Source: Stutzerimonas azotifigens
GTDB taxonomy: Bacteria; Pseudomonadota; Gammaproteobacteria; Pseudomonadales; Pseudomonadaceae
Assembly: GCF_013522725.1 (NCBI RefSeq)
Contig: NZ_JAAMRF010000003.1
Coordinates: 496,001 to 560,000, forward strand
DNA: 64,000 nt
Direction of reading: 5' to 3'
Shown: positions 9,064 through 18,834 of the stretch, piece by piece
Layout of the letters: each line of letters begins with the position of its first letter
Numbering within the stretch: the stretch's first letter is position 1
The notes under the pieces: model-generated
What the model saw: only the letters and a program-made list of their open reading frames with translations
Database searches by the model: none
What the model was told of the DNA's origin: nothing
Made by a program: the position numbers and the translations under genes

Positions 9064-10068
9064 ATGTTCAACCGTATCGGTCGTGTCCTGGCCGCCTCCG
9101 CGCTGCTGACCGGTTCCCTGCTCGGCGGCGCGCAAGCCGACGAGCCCAAAGAACTGAACTTCGGCATCATCTCCACCGAGTCCTCGCAGAACCTGCGCAG
9201 CGTCTGGGACCCCTTCCTCGCCGCGATGGGCGAGCAGACCGGGATGAAGATCAATGCCTTCTTCGCCCCCGACTACGCGGGGATCATCCAGGGGATGCGC
9301 TTCGGCAAGGTCGACCTGGCCTGGTATGGCAACAAATCGGCGATGGAAGCGGTCGACCGCGCCGGCGGCGAGGTCTTCGCCCAGACGGTCGCCGCCAACG
9401 GCGCGCAGGGCTACTACAGCCTGATCGTCGCGCACAAAGACAGCGAGATCGACTCGGTCGAGGAGATGCTGGCCAACGCGAAGAGCCTGACCTTCGCCAA
9501 CGGCGACCCGAACTCCACCTCCGGTTACCTGGTGCCCGGCTACTACGTGTTCGCACAGAACGGCGTAGACCCGAACAAGGTGTTCAAGCGCTCGCTCAAC
9601 GGCAGCCACGAGGTCAACGCGCTGTCGGTGGCCAACCGCCAGGTCGACGTAGGCACCTTCAACAACGAGGGCATGGAGCGCCTGCAGCTCACCGCGCCGG
9701 AGAAGGCCGCGCTGCTCAAGGTGATCTGGCAGTCGCCGCTGATCCCGGCCGACCCCATCGTCTGGCGCAAGGACCTGCCGGAAGCCACCAAGGCCCGGGT
9801 CCGCGACTTCTTCATGGACTACGGCGGCACCGACGCCGAGAGGCAGGTACTCGCCGGCCTGCAGTGGTCGCCGTTCCGCGCCTCGGATGACGACCAGTTG
9901 CTGCCGATCCGCCAGCTCGAGCTGTTCAAGAAGCGCACCGAGATCGCAGCTAACACTCGCCTCGACGAGGCCGACAAGCAGGCCCGCCTGGCCGAGATCG
10001 ACGCCCAGCTGGACGCGCTCAAGGACCGCATGGCCGAGCGCGAGAAGAGCCTGGCCAAAGCCGGCTGA
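9064..10068 (+). CDS. phnD: Periplasmic phosphonate-binding protein PhnD
   Basis: The 334-residue protein starts at ATG 9064, 8 bases after AGGAG. Residues 1-26 are a classical signal peptide ending GGAQA. The mature part carries the PhnD/PBP2 pattern: [18 protein letters not shown] at the start, then [22 protein letters not shown] and the [17 protein letters not shown] binding loop. It delivers phosphonates to PhnCE. It is followed by an intercistronic hairpin that could protect this highly needed section of the mRNA. Confidence 0.95.
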   Translation: MFNRIGRVLAASALLTGSLLGGAQADEPKELNFGIISTESSQNLRSVWDPFLAAMGEQTGMKINAFFAPDYAGIIQGMRFGKVDLAWYGNKSAMEAVDRAGGEVFAQTVAANGAQGYYSLIVAHKDSEIDSVEEMLANAKSLTFANGDPNSTSGYLVPGYYVFAQNGVDPNKVFKRSLNGSHEVNALSVANRQVDVGTFNNEGMERLQLTAPEKAALLKVIWQSPLIPADPIVWRKDLPEATKARVRDFFMDYGGTDAERQVLAGLQWSPFRASDDDQLLPIRQLELFKKRTEIAANTRLDEADKQARLAEIDAQLDALKDRMAEREKSLAKAG

Positions 10069-10076
10069 CCACCCCC

Positions 10077-10102
10077 CGGCCGCCTTCGCCAGAGGGCGGC
10101 CG
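10077..10102 (+). other. Intercistronic hairpin between phnD and phnE
   Basis: CGGCCGCC (10077-10084) and GGCGGCCG (10095-10102) are perfect inverted arms around a 10-base loop, with no U-tract. Such stems after binding-protein genes usually stabilise the upstream transcript or attenuate transcription. The second operon has a matching hairpin after phnD2. Confidence 0.6.
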
Positions 10103-10121
10103 CCGTTTCTCGAGGTTGACG

Positions 10122-10916
10122 ATGACTGCACTGACCACCCAACCCGGCACCGACGCGGTCGGCAAGCGTTCCTGGGGACGCCTGATCGGCTGGGGCTTGT
10201 TCCTCGCACTGCTGGGCTGGTCCTGGCAGGGCGCGGAAATGAACCCGCTGACGCTGTTTCGCGACGCCGGCAACATGGCGGTGTTCGCCGCCGACTTCTT
10301 TCCGCCGGACTTCTCCAACTGGGAGCTGTACCTCAAGGAGATGGTCGTCACCGTGCAGATCGCCCTCTGGGGCACGGTGCTGGCAATTCTCTGCGCGATC
10401 CCGCTGAGCATCCTCTGCGCCGAGAACATCATGCCCTGGTGGGTGTACCAGCCGGTGCGTCGGTTGATGGACGCCTGCCGTTCGATCAACGAGATGGTGT
10501 TCGCCATGTTGTTCGTGGTCGCCGTCGGCCTCGGGCCGTTCGCCGGCGTGCTGGCGCTGTTCGTCAGCACCACGGGGGTACTCGCCAAGCTGTTCGCCGA
10601 GGCGGTAGAGGCGATCGATCCGGGCCCGGTCGAGGGCGTGCGCGCCACCGGCGCCAGCGCGCTGCAGGAGGTGATCTTCGGGGTCATCCCGCAGGTAATG
10701 CCGCTGTGGATCTCCTACGCGCTGTACCGCTTCGAATCCAACGTGCGGTCGGCCACGGTGGTCGGCATGGTCGGCGCCGGCGGCATCGGCGTGATCCTCT
10801 GGGAGGCCATCCGCGGGTTCCAGTTCGGCCAGACCTGCGCGTTGCTGATCGTGATCATCCTGGTGGTGAGCCTGATCGACATCCTCTCCCAGCGCCTGCG
10901 CAAATTGTTCATCTGA
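10122..10916 (+). CDS. phnE: Phosphonate ABC transporter permease PhnE
   Basis: This 264-residue inner-membrane permease has about six hydrophobic segments, the first at ~22-38. The BPD permease EAA-type loop is recognisable around [21 protein letters not shown], and [15 protein letters not shown] is conserved in PhnE. ATG 10122 is preferred over the TTG two codons earlier; CGAGG lies 7 bases upstream. It forms the channel of the PhnCDE importer. Confidence 0.94.
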   Translation: MTALTTQPGTDAVGKRSWGRLIGWGLFLALLGWSWQGAEMNPLTLFRDAGNMAVFAADFFPPDFSNWELYLKEMVVTVQIALWGTVLAILCAIPLSILCAENIMPWWVYQPVRRLMDACRSINEMVFAMLFVVAVGLGPFAGVLALFVSTTGVLAKLFAEAVEAIDPGPVEGVRATGASALQEVIFGVIPQVMPLWISYALYRFESNVRSATVVGMVGAGGIGVILWEAIRGFQFGQTCALLIVIILVVSLIDILSQRLRKLFI

Positions 10917-10938
10917 GCCAGGAGGCCTTTTTTCATCC

Positions 10939-11643
10939 ATGGACCTGTCTAGACAAGAGCTGCCGCTGTACCGGGAACTGGCCGAGCGCCTGCGCGGCGA
11001 ACTGCACCGCTTCGCTCCTGGCGACTACCTGCCGGGCGAACTCAGCCTGGCGGCGCGCTTCGCGGTCAACCGCCATACCCTGCGCCGCGCGCTCGACGAG
11101 CTGGTGCGCGAGGGCCGCCTGCTGCGGCAGAAGGGCAAGGGCACCCAGGTGTTGGCGCAACCGATGATCTACCCGATGCAGGCCGGCAGCGCCTACACCG
11201 CCTCGCTCTCGGCGCAGGGTCACGGCGTCGAGGCCGTGCTGCTCGACCGTCGGGTGCGTCCGGCCAGCGACACCGAGGCCAGGCACCTGCAGCTCGATCC
11301 CGGCAGCCCGCTGCTCGAACTCGACACCCTGCGGCTGATCGACGAACAGCCGGTCAGCCTGATCCGTCACCGCTACTGCGCCAGCCGTGAGCCGTTACTG
11401 GCCGACTACCGCGGCGGTTCGCTGCGCAGCCACCTGGCCGCGCGCGGGCTGACCCTCAGCCGCGCCTACAGCCTGATCGGCGCGCGGCTGCCCGATTCGG
11501 AGGAGGCGCAGCGGCTGCTGATGCCCCGCCATGCGCCATTGCTGACGGTGCTCACCCTGTCCCAGGACCTGGCCGGGCGGCCGGTGGAGCTGTCGTACTC
11601 GACCAGCCGCGCCGACTGCTTCGAATACCAGGTCGCCCCCTGA
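10939..11643 (+). CDS. phnF: GntR/HutC-family transcriptional regulator PhnF
   Basis: The 234-residue protein has an N-terminal winged helix (YRELAERLRGELHR through the GKGTQVL wing, residues ~6-72). A UTRA ligand-binding domain spans about 85-230. PhnF sits inside C-P lyase operons and is taken to be the phosphonate-responsive repressor. AGGAGG precedes the start by about 13 bases. Codons 2-6 contain CTGTCTAGACAA, a copy of the operator also found in phnC and before phnD2. This suggests autoregulation and control of both operons. Confidence 0.93.
   Translation: MDLSRQELPLYRELAERLRGELHRFAPGDYLPGELSLAARFAVNRHTLRRALDELVREGRLLRQKGKGTQVLAQPMIYPMQAGSAYTASLSAQGHGVEAVLLDRRVRPASDTEARHLQLDPGSPLLELDTLRLIDEQPVSLIRHRYCASREPLLADYRGGSLRSHLAARGLTLSRAYSLIGARLPDSEEAQRLLMPRHAPLLTVLTLSQDLAGRPVELSYSTSRADCFEYQVAP
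10945..10956 (+). promoter_or_regulatory. Putative PhnF operator at the start of phnF
   Basis: CTGTCTAGACAA; the inner TGTCTAGACA (10946-10955) is a perfect 10-bp palindrome. It falls in codons 2-6 of phnF and is the most symmetric of the three copies. Confidence 0.58.
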
Positions 11644-11654
11644 TGGAGAACGCC

Positions 11655-12098
11655 ATGAATGCAATCGATACCGCCGCCAGGCAGCACTGGATGGGCGTGC
11701 TCGCCCGCGCCGGCGCGGCGCTGGGCGCCCACGAGGCGCGCCTTAAGGACACCGCCTACCAGATGATCCGCTCCCCGGAGATCGGCATGACCCTGGTACG
11801 CGGACGCATGGGCGGCACCGGCGCGGCCTTCAACCTCGGCGAGATGACCGTCACCCGCTGCGTGGTGCGCCTGGCCGACGGCCGCACCGGCTATAGCTAT
11901 GTCGCCGGACGCGACAAGCGCCACGCCGAACTGGCGGCGCTGGCCGATGCCCACCTCCAGGGCCGCGACCAGCGGCACTGGCAGGAAACCCTGATCGAGC
12001 CGCTGGCCCGCGAGCAGGCGACACGCCGCGCCGCGCACGCGGCGGAAATCGCCTCCACCCGCGTGGAGTTCGTCACCCTGGTTCGAGGAGAGAACTGA
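11655..12098 (+). CDS. phnG: C-P lyase subunit PhnG
   Basis: The 147-residue protein is a subunit of the PhnGHIJ core. With PhnI, PhnH and PhnL it forms the ribose 1-phosphonate triphosphate from ATP and a phosphonate. ATG 11655 is selected because GGAG lies 6 bases upstream and the resulting N-terminus (DTAARQHWMGVLARA) matches the family. An ATG at 11643 overlapping the phnF stop would add four residues with no ribosome site of its own. The stop overlaps the phnH start. Confidence 0.93.
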   Translation: MNAIDTAARQHWMGVLARAGAALGAHEARLKDTAYQMIRSPEIGMTLVRGRMGGTGAAFNLGEMTVTRCVVRLADGRTGYSYVAGRDKRHAELAALADAHLQGRDQRHWQETLIEPLAREQATRRAAHAAEIASTRVEFVTLVRGEN

Positions 12099-12700
12099 TG
12101 AGCGACGCCCCGTACCTGCAACCAGCCTTCGAGCGCCCGGCCGAAGCCGCCCAGCAGACCTTCCGCGCGGCGCTCAGGGCGCTCGCCGAACCGGGCCTGG
12201 CGCGCCCGCTGCCGCCGACCCCGACGCTCGAGCGGCTGGCCCCAGCCACCTACGCGCTGTGCCTGAGCCTGCTCGACGCCGACACCCCGGTGTGGCTGGC
12301 CCCGGCCTTCGACACCCCGGTGGTGCGCGCCAACCTGAGCTTCCACTGCGGCTGCCCGGTGGTGGAGCGTCGTGAGCAGGCCGCCTTCGCCGTGCTCGAC
12401 GCCGGCGACCTCGCCGACCTGTCCGGCTTCCCGCTGGGCAGCGAGCGCTACCCGGACCAGTCCTGCACGTTGCTGGTCCAGCTCGAGCGCCTGGACGGCG
12501 GCGAGCCGGTGGCTTGGCAGGGGCCGGGCATCGCCGGGCAGCGCCAGGTCGACCTGCCGCTGCCAGGGCACTTCTGGAAGCAGCGCGACCTGAACGGTGA
12601 CTTCCCGCGTGGGCTCGATGTGTTCTTCACCGCCGGGCAGGCACTGCTCGGCCTGCCGCGCAGCACCCGCTGCCTGGCACCGATCAGGGAGGCGAGCTGA
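12098..12700 (+). CDS. phnH: C-P lyase subunit PhnH
   Basis: The 200-residue core subunit is needed for phosphonate transfer to the ribose C1 of ATP. Typical PhnH features are the opening PAFERPAEAAQQTFRAALRA, the Cys pair in SFHCGCPVV, and the closing PRSTRCL. Both ends overlap neighbours by single bases or ATGA, giving tight translational coupling and fixed stoichiometry within the PhnGHIJ complex. Confidence 0.94.
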   Translation: MSDAPYLQPAFERPAEAAQQTFRAALRALAEPGLARPLPPTPTLERLAPATYALCLSLLDADTPVWLAPAFDTPVVRANLSFHCGCPVVERREQAAFAVLDAGDLADLSGFPLGSERYPDQSCTLLVQLERLDGGEPVAWQGPGIAGQRQVDLPLPGHFWKQRDLNGDFPRGLDVFFTAGQALLGLPRSTRCLAPIREAS

Positions 12701-13809
12701 TGTACGTAGCAGTCAAAGGCGGCGAACAGGCGATCGACAACGCACACCGGCTGCTGGCGAAGAAGCGCCGTGGCGACACCGACCGGCCGGCCCTCGAGGT
12801 CGCGCAGATCCGCCAGCAGCTGCCGCTGGCGGTAGCGCGGGTGATGAGCGAGGGCTCGCTGTACGACGAGGAACTGGCGGCACTGGCGATCAAGCAGGCG
12901 GCCGGCGACCTGATGGAGGCGATCTTCCTGCTGCGCGCCTACCGCACCACGCTACCGCGCTTCGCCGCCAGCGTGCCGCTGGACACCGGGCGCATGCAGC
13001 TGTCGCGGCGCATCTCGGCGACCTTCAAGGACCTGCCCGGCGGCCAACTGCTCGGGCCGACCTTCGACTACACCCACCGGCTGCTGGACTTCGCCCTGCT
13101 GGCGGAGGGCGAGCCGGCCGACGCGCCGCCCGAGAGCAATGCGCCGGCGAGCCTCGAACCCTGCCCGCGAGTGCTGGAGATGCTCGGCCGCGAGGGGTTG
13201 ATGACGCCGGAGCGCGACGAGGGCGCACCGGTGCCGGACATGACCCGCGAGCCACTGGAGTTCCCCGCCAGCCGCGCCCAACGGCTGCAGGCGCTGGCCC
13301 GCGGCGACGAGGGCTTCCTCCTCGCGCTCGGCTACTCGACCCAGCGCGGCTACGGGCGCAACCACCCGTTCGCCGGTGAGATCCGCATCGGCGTGGTGGA
13401 AGTCTGGCTGGAGACGCCGGAACTGGACTTCGCGGTGCCGCTCGGCGACATCGAGGTCACCGAGTGCGAAATGATCAACCAGTTCGTCGGCCACACGCCC
13501 GACCAGGCGCAGTTCACCCGCGGCTACGGGCTGGCCTTCGGCTACGCCGAGCGCAAGGCGATGGGCATGGCGCTGGTCGACCGCGCGCTGCGCGCCGAGG
13601 AGTACGGCGAAGAGGTGCAGGGCCCGGCGCAGCAGGAAGAGTTCGTGCTGATGCACTGCGACAACGTCGAGGCGGGTGGCTTCGTCTCGCACCTGAAGCT
13701 GCCGCACTACGTCGACTTCCAGGCCGAACTGGAGCTGATCCGCAAGCTGCGCCAGCCGGCGCAGACCGAACAGGCCGAACCCGCCCCGCTCGAGGAGAAC
13801 CGCGCATGA
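12700..13809 (+). CDS. phnI: C-P lyase subunit PhnI (nucleosidase component)
   Basis: The 369-residue protein is the usual PhnI length. On its own PhnI is a purine nucleosidase; in the complex it replaces the base of ATP with the phosphonate. Characteristic stretches are YVAVKGGEQAIDNAH at the N-terminus, RRISATFKDLPGGQLLGPT near residue 110, and VEVTECEMINQFVGH in the C-terminal half. ATGA overlap with phnJ. Confidence 0.95.
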   Translation: MYVAVKGGEQAIDNAHRLLAKKRRGDTDRPALEVAQIRQQLPLAVARVMSEGSLYDEELAALAIKQAAGDLMEAIFLLRAYRTTLPRFAASVPLDTGRMQLSRRISATFKDLPGGQLLGPTFDYTHRLLDFALLAEGEPADAPPESNAPASLEPCPRVLEMLGREGLMTPERDEGAPVPDMTREPLEFPASRAQRLQALARGDEGFLLALGYSTQRGYGRNHPFAGEIRIGVVEVWLETPELDFAVPLGDIEVTECEMINQFVGHTPDQAQFTRGYGLAFGYAERKAMGMALVDRALRAEEYGEEVQGPAQQEEFVLMHCDNVEAGGFVSHLKLPHYVDFQAELELIRKLRQPAQTEQAEPAPLEENRA

Positions 13810-14681
13810 ACGCCCTTCACAGCCAAGCCCCGGCCAGCGAGACCGGCGACGAGTACGCCTTCGCCTACCTGGACGAGCAGACCAAGCGGATGATCCGCCG
13901 CGGCCTGCTCAAGGCGGTGGCGATCCCTGGTTACCAGGTGCCGTTCGGCGGCCGCGAAATGCCGCTGCCCTACGGCTGGGGCACTGGTGGCATGCAGGTG
14001 ACCGCCGCCATCCTCGGCGGCGACGACGTGCTCAAGGTGATCGACCAGGGCGCCGACGACACCACCAACGCGGTGTCCATCCGACGCTTCTTCTCGCGCA
14101 CCGCCGGGGTCGCCACCACCACCCGCACGCCCGAGGCGACGGTGATCCAGACCCGTCACCGGGTCCCGGAGACGCCGCTGTCGAACGACCAGATCCTGGT
14201 GTTCCAGGTGCCGATTCCCGAGCCTCTGCGCTTCATCGAGCCGGCCGAGACCGAGACGCGCACCATGCACGCGTTGCGCGACTACGGCGTCATGCACGTC
14301 AAGCTCTACGAGGACATCGCCACCTTCGGCCACATCGCCACGGCCTACGCCTACCCGGTGACGGTGGACGACCGCTACGTGATGGATCCGTCGCCGATCC
14401 CCAAATTCGACAACCCCAAGCTGGACATGAACCCGGCCCTGATGCTGTTCGGCGCCGGCCGCGAGAAGCGCCTGTACGCGGTGCCGCCGTACACCCGGGT
14501 GGTGAGCCTGGACTTCGAGGACCACCCCTTCGCCGTGCAGCGCTGGGACGAATGCTGCGCCGTCTGCGGCAGCCGCGACTCCTTCCTCGACGAGCTGATC
14601 ATCGACGACGCCGGCGGCAAGCGCTTCGTCTGCTCGGACACCGACTACTGCCGTCAGCGCCAACAGGAGACCGGCCAATGA
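13806..14681 (+). CDS. phnJ: C-P lyase catalytic subunit PhnJ (radical SAM)
   Basis: The 291-residue protein cleaves the C-P bond of ribose 1-phosphonate 5-phosphate, releasing the alkane and the 1,2-cyclic phosphate. The unusual cluster motif CX2CX21CX5C is intact at Cys251, Cys254, Cys276 and Cys282. The glycyl-radical glycine is Gly42 in KAVAIPGYQVPFGG. The N-terminus is ten residues longer than the E. coli enzyme, which shifts all these positions by ten. ATG 13806 overlaps the phnI stop; a much longer upstream reading would overlap phnI entirely and is rejected. Confidence 0.96.
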   Translation: MNALHSQAPASETGDEYAFAYLDEQTKRMIRRGLLKAVAIPGYQVPFGGREMPLPYGWGTGGMQVTAAILGGDDVLKVIDQGADDTTNAVSIRRFFSRTAGVATTTRTPEATVIQTRHRVPETPLSNDQILVFQVPIPEPLRFIEPAETETRTMHALRDYGVMHVKLYEDIATFGHIATAYAYPVTVDDRYVMDPSPIPKFDNPKLDMNPALMLFGAGREKRLYAVPPYTRVVSLDFEDHPFAVQRWDECCAVCGSRDSFLDELIIDDAGGKRFVCSDTDYCRQRQQETGQ

Positions 14682-15490
14682 ACGCCGCGCAGCCCCTTTT
14701 CCAGGCGGACGTCGAACTCGACGCGCCGCTGTTGCAGGTCAGCGGTTTGACCCGCCTGTATGGGCCGGACACCGGTTGCCAGGACGTCAGCTTCGAGCTC
14801 TACCCCGGCGAAGTGCTGGGCATCGTCGGCGAGTCCGGCTCGGGCAAGTCGACCCTGCTCGGCCTGCTCTCCGGTCGCTGTCCGCCGGACCGTGGCAATG
14901 TCGCCTACCGTGACCGCGATGGCCAGTGGTTGGACCTCTACAGTGCCAGCGAGGCCGAGCGGCGCACGCTGTTGCGCACCGAGTGGGGCTTCGTCGAGCA
15001 GCATGCGCGCGACGGTTTGCGCATGGGCGTGTCGGCCGGCGCCAACATCGGCGAGCGGCTGATGGCCCAAGGCGTGCGCCATTACGGCCAGCTGCGCGAG
15101 GCCGGGCTCGAATGGCTGCGCCAGGTGGAGATCGACCCGGCACGCATCGACGACCTGCCCAGCACCTTCTCCGGTGGCATGCAGCAGCGCCTGCAGATCG
15201 CCCGCAACCTCGTCTCCGGCCCACGCCTGGTGTTCATGGACGAGCCCACCGGCGGGCTCGACGTGTCGGTCCAGGCGCGCCTGCTCGACCTGCTGCGCGG
15301 CCTGGTGCGCGAGCTCAACCTGGCGGTGGTGATCGTCACCCACGACCTCGCCGTGGCGCGCCTGCTGGCCGACCGGCTGATGGTGATGCGCCGCTCGCGG
15401 GTGGTGGAAACCGGCCTCACCGACCAGGTGCTGGACGACCCGCAGCATGCCTACACGCAGCTGCTGGTGTCCTCGGTGCTGCAGCCATGA
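14678..15490 (+). CDS. phnK: C-P lyase ABC-type ATPase PhnK
   Basis: The 270-residue protein is a soluble ABC ATPase that binds the PhnGHIJ core and is required for C-P lyase turnover in vivo. Walker A is GESGSGKST, the signature is FSGGMQQR, Walker B is LVFMDEPTGGLD, and the switch histidine is in VTHD. There are no membrane segments and no dedicated permease. ATGA overlap with phnJ; a gap of 100 bases separates it from phnL, the largest within the phnF-P block. Confidence 0.95.
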   Translation: MNAAQPLFQADVELDAPLLQVSGLTRLYGPDTGCQDVSFELYPGEVLGIVGESGSGKSTLLGLLSGRCPPDRGNVAYRDRDGQWLDLYSASEAERRTLLRTEWGFVEQHARDGLRMGVSAGANIGERLMAQGVRHYGQLREAGLEWLRQVEIDPARIDDLPSTFSGGMQQRLQIARNLVSGPRLVFMDEPTGGLDVSVQARLLDLLRGLVRELNLAVVIVTHDLAVARLLADRLMVMRRSRVVETGLTDQVLDDPQHAYTQLLVSSVLQP

Positions 15491-15590
15491 GGGGGCGCCG
15501 TACGAATCAGTCCACCCCTGGTCAGGACACCCCGCCATCGAGCCGGCCATGCGCGGCCCCCATTTCCCTCCTTTCGTTGCGAGGTAACCC

Positions 15591-16292
15591 ATGAACAACC
15601 CGATCGAAGTCCGCGACCTGCACAAGCGCTTCACCCTGCACCAGCAGCAGGGCGTTGTGCTGCGGGTGCTCGAAGGGCTGAGCTTCGAGGTGCGTGCCGG
15701 CGAATGCCTGGTGCTGCATGGCCGTTCCGGCGCCGGCAAGTCGACCCTGCTGCGCAGCCTGTATGGCAACTACCTGGCCGACGGCAGTATCCGCATCCTG
15801 CACCGCGGCGCGCCGATGGAGCTGATCGGCGCCGCGCCGCGCCAGGTGCTCGCCGTGCGCCGCGAAACCCTCGGCTACGTCAGCCAGTTCCTGCGGGTGA
15901 TTCCGCGGGTGTCCTGCCTCGACGTGGTGATGGAGCCGGCGCTGGCGCGTGGCTGGTCGCGCGAGCGGGCCGAGGTCCGCGCCCGCCAGCTGCTGACCCG
16001 GCTGAATATCCCCGAGCGTCTCTGGACGTTGGCGCCCGGCACCTTCTCCGGCGGCGAGCAACAGCGGGTCAACCTGGCGCGCGGGTTCATGGTCGAGTGG
16101 CCGGTGCTACTGCTCGATGAACCCACCGCCTCGCTGGATGAGGCCAACCGCCAGGTGGTGCTGCAGCTGATCGCCGAGGCCAAGGCCGACGGCACCGCCG
16201 TGATCGGCATCTTCCACGACCGCGCCGCCCGCGAGGCGGTGGCCGACCGTTACTTGGACATGACCGGCGAGGAATACGCCAATGCCAGCTGA
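15591..16292 (+). CDS. phnL: C-P lyase ABC-type protein PhnL
   Basis: The 233-residue ABC protein works with PhnGHI in making the ribose 1-phosphonate 5-triphosphate. Walker A is GRSGAGKST, the signature FSGGEQQR, and Walker [18 protein letters not shown] lies 7 bases before the ATG, so after the 100-base gap it re-initiates with its own ribosome site. It overlaps phnM by 11 bases. Confidence 0.95.
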   Translation: MNNPIEVRDLHKRFTLHQQQGVVLRVLEGLSFEVRAGECLVLHGRSGAGKSTLLRSLYGNYLADGSIRILHRGAPMELIGAAPRQVLAVRRETLGYVSQFLRVIPRVSCLDVVMEPALARGWSRERAEVRARQLLTRLNIPERLWTLAPGTFSGGEQQRVNLARGFMVEWPVLLLDEPTASLDEANRQVVLQLIAEAKADGTAVIGIFHDRAAREAVADRYLDMTGEEYANAS

Positions 16293-17427
16293 ACTCATCC
16301 TGAGCAATGCCCGCCTGGTTACCGCCGACCGGGTCTTCGACGGCTGCCTGGTGGTGCGCGACGGGGTCATCGCCGCCATCGACGAAGGGCGCAGCGGCCT
16401 GCCGCAGGCGCTCGACCTGGGCGGCGACTACCTGCTGCCGGGGTTGGTCGAACTGCACACCGACAACCTGGAAAAGCACATGACCCCGCGGCCAGGCGTC
16501 GACTGGCCGTCGGCCTCGGCGGTGCTCAGCCATGACGCGCAGATCATCGCCGCCGGCATCACCACGGTGTTCGATGCGCTGTCGATCGGCGACGTCAATC
16601 CCAAGGGCAAGCGCATGCAGCAGCTGCCGATCATGCTCGAGGCGATCGCCAGTGCCGCGATGCAGGGGCACAGCCGCGCCGAACACCGCCTGCACCTGCG
16701 CTGCGAGGTCTGTCACCCCGACACCCTGGGCGTGTTTCGCGACCTGGTCGGGCACCCGTTGGTGCAGCTGGTCTCGGTGATGGACCACTCGCCGGGCCAG
16801 CGTCAGTTCGTCCAAGAGGACAAGTACCGCGAGTACTACATGGGTAAGTACCAGTTCGACGCCGAGCAGATGGCTGCCTTCACCCGCCAGCAGAAGGCCA
16901 ATTCGCTGGAACACAGCGACCGCCAGCGGCGTGTCATCGTCGAGGAGTGTCAGGCGCGCGGGCTGTCGATCGCCAGCCACGACGACGCGACCCTCGAGCA
17001 CGTCGCCGAGTCGGCCGGCTTCGGCATGTCCATCGCCGAGTTCCCGACCACCCTGGAGGCCGCCCAGGCCAGCCACCGTGCCGGGCTCAAGGTGTTGATG
17101 GGCGCGCCGAACGTGGTCCGCGGCGGCTCGCATTCAGGCAACATCGCCGCCGCCGAACTGGCGCGCCAAGGCGTGCTCGATATTCTCTCCAGCGACTATT
17201 ATCCGGCGAGCCTGCTGCCGGCCGCGCTGATGCTGGCCGAGCAGGACAATGCCTACGACCTGCCACGGGCAGTGGCCACCGTCACCCGCGCGCCGGCGGT
17301 GGCCGCCGGGTTGGCCGATCGCGGCGAGCTGCAGGTCGGCCTGCGTGCCGATCTGCTGCAGGCGCGGGCGGTCGGTATTCAGGCGGTGGTACGGCAGGTC
17401 TGGCGCACAGGGGAGCGGGTGTTCTGA
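16282..17427 (+). CDS. phnM: Ribose 1-phosphonate triphosphate diphosphatase PhnM
   Basis: The 381-residue amidohydrolase releases pyrophosphate from alpha-D-ribose 1-methylphosphonate 5-triphosphate, giving the PhnJ substrate. Metal-site segments are visible in order: [11 protein letters not shown], a middle His-rich [10 protein letters not shown] segment, SHDDAT, and SSDYYPASL near the C-terminus. This is the canonical paralogue; a second one, 412 aa and only distantly alike, closes the neighbouring operon (21451-22689). Confidence 0.95.
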   Translation: MPAELILSNARLVTADRVFDGCLVVRDGVIAAIDEGRSGLPQALDLGGDYLLPGLVELHTDNLEKHMTPRPGVDWPSASAVLSHDAQIIAAGITTVFDALSIGDVNPKGKRMQQLPIMLEAIASAAMQGHSRAEHRLHLRCEVCHPDTLGVFRDLVGHPLVQLVSVMDHSPGQRQFVQEDKYREYYMGKYQFDAEQMAAFTRQQKANSLEHSDRQRRVIVEECQARGLSIASHDDATLEHVAESAGFGMSIAEFPTTLEAAQASHRAGLKVLMGAPNVVRGGSHSGNIAAAELARQGVLDILSSDYYPASLLPAALMLAEQDNAYDLPRAVATVTRAPAVAAGLADRGELQVGLRADLLQARAVGIQAVVRQVWRTGERVF

Positions 17428-17978
17428 TGAGCGGACGGTTGATCTATCTGATGGGCCCCTCGGGTTCCGGCAAGGACAGCCTGCTGGAGGCCGTGCGCGA
17501 ACGCGTGCTGTCGGCCGGCGGGCAAATCGCCCGGCGCGTCATCACCCGCTCGCCGGAAGCGGTCGGCGAGGATGCGCTCGGTGTTTCGCCACAGCGGTTC
17601 GAGCAGATGCTGGCAGAAGGCGCCTTCGCCCTTCACTGGCGCGCCAACGGGCTGGCCTACGGCATCCCACGGCAGATCGACGAGTGGCTGGCCGAGGGCC
17701 GCGACGTGCTGGTCAACGGCTCGCGCGGGCACCTGGCCGAGGCCCGGCAGCGCTACCCGGAGCTGCATCCGGTGCTGCTCACCGTCGAGCCGCAGGAGCT
17801 GCGCCAGCGACTGTTGGCGCGCGGCCGCGAAACCGCGGAAGAAATCGAGGCGCGTCTGGCGCGCAACGGTCACGTGCGACTGGACGACGAGAGCTGCCAG
17901 CGGCTGGACAACTCCGGCAGCCTGGCGCAGACCGCCGAGGCGCTGCTGCGGCTGATCCGGGGGCGCGCATGCGCCTGA
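17427..17978 (+). CDS. phnN: Ribose 1,5-bisphosphate phosphokinase PhnN
   Basis: The 183-residue guanylate-kinase-like P-loop enzyme turns ribose 1,5-bisphosphate into PRPP, returning the ribose of the C-P lyase pathway to nucleotide synthesis. The P-loop MGPSGSGKDSLL lies at residues ~9-20. ATG 17427 overlaps the phnM stop, and the gene overlaps phnP by 10 bases. A longer frame starting inside phnM is rejected. Confidence 0.94.
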   Translation: MSGRLIYLMGPSGSGKDSLLEAVRERVLSAGGQIARRVITRSPEAVGEDALGVSPQRFEQMLAEGAFALHWRANGLAYGIPRQIDEWLAEGRDVLVNGSRGHLAEARQRYPELHPVLLTVEPQELRQRLLARGRETAEEIEARLARNGHVRLDDESCQRLDNSGSLAQTAEALLRLIRGRACA

Positions 17979-18715
17979 CCCTGCTCGGCAGCGGCAATGC
18001 CCGCCAAGTGCCGGTCTACGGTTGCGACTGCGTCGCCTGCGAACGCGCGCGACGGGAGCCGGCGCACCGGCGGGGGCCGTGCAGCGCACTGGTCGAATGC
18101 GGCGAGCAGCGCTGGCTGCTGGACGCCGGCCTCACCGACCTCACCGAGCGTTTCCCGCCGCATGCGCTGAGCGGCATCCTGCTCACCCACTATCACGCCG
18201 ACCACGCTCAGGGCCTGCTGCACCTGCGCTGGGGGCTCGGGTTGACGATCCCGGTGCACGGCCCGGCGGACGCCGAGGGCCTGGCCGACCTCTACAAACA
18301 CCCCGGCATTCTTGATTTCTCGCGGCCGTTCGCCGCCTTCGAGCGCCGCGAGCTGGGCGCCCTGACGGTGACCGCTGTGCCGCTGGAACATTCCAAGCCG
18401 ACCCTCGGCTACCTGCTCGAAGGGCAGGGGCGGCGCATCGCCTACCTCACCGACACCCTCGGGCTCGCCGAACCGAGCGCTGCCGTGCTCGCGGCGCAGC
18501 CGCTGGACCTGTTGGTGCTGGACTGTTCGGCGCCACCGCAGCCGGAGCCGCGCAACCACAACGACCTGCCCCGCGCGCTGGAGATCGTCGAGCGGCTGCG
18601 CCCGACCGAGACGGTGCTGACCCACATCGGCCACACCCTCGACGCCTGGTTGCTGGAGCATCCGGCGGCGCTGCCGGCGGGTGTCAGCCTGGCCCATGAC
18701 GGGCGGATGCTGTAA
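17969..18715 (+). CDS. phnP: Cyclic ribose phosphate phosphodiesterase PhnP
   Basis: The 248-residue metallo-beta-lactamase-fold enzyme opens the 5-phosphoribosyl 1,2-cyclic phosphate made by PhnJ to ribose 1,5-bisphosphate. The metal motif is THYHADHAQG, with a further His in EHSKPTLGY and an Asp in AYLTDTLG. Two cysteines in YGCDCVACERAR belong to the structural zinc site of PhnP. It is the last gene of the operon. Confidence 0.95.
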   Translation: MRLTLLGSGNARQVPVYGCDCVACERARREPAHRRGPCSALVECGEQRWLLDAGLTDLTERFPPHALSGILLTHYHADHAQGLLHLRWGLGLTIPVHGPADAEGLADLYKHPGILDFSRPFAAFERRELGALTVTAVPLEHSKPTLGYLLEGQGRRIAYLTDTLGLAEPSAAVLAAQPLDLLVLDCSAPPQPEPRNHNDLPRALEIVERLRPTETVLTHIGHTLDAWLLEHPAALPAGVSLAHDGRML

Positions 18716-18781
18716 CACGCGGCATGTGGAGCCCGCTTCCGCAGGGCGATGGCAGGCGCGTCTTGCCTCAGGGTCACGCAG

Positions 18782-18826
18782 TTGTCATGGCCCCAACATC
18801 TCACTGTCAGATTGCCCTGCGATAGT
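18782..18826 (+). promoter_or_regulatory. Pho-box-like promoter of the second phosphonate operon
   Basis: Three 7-mers at 11-bp spacing, TTGTCAT (18782), CCAACAT (18793) and CTGTCAG (18804), are followed after exactly 10 bases by GATAGT (18821-18826) as -10. The geometry is identical to that before phnC. The predicted start point falls at the operator at 18835. Confidence 0.7.
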
Positions 18827-18834
18827 CCCTGAAC

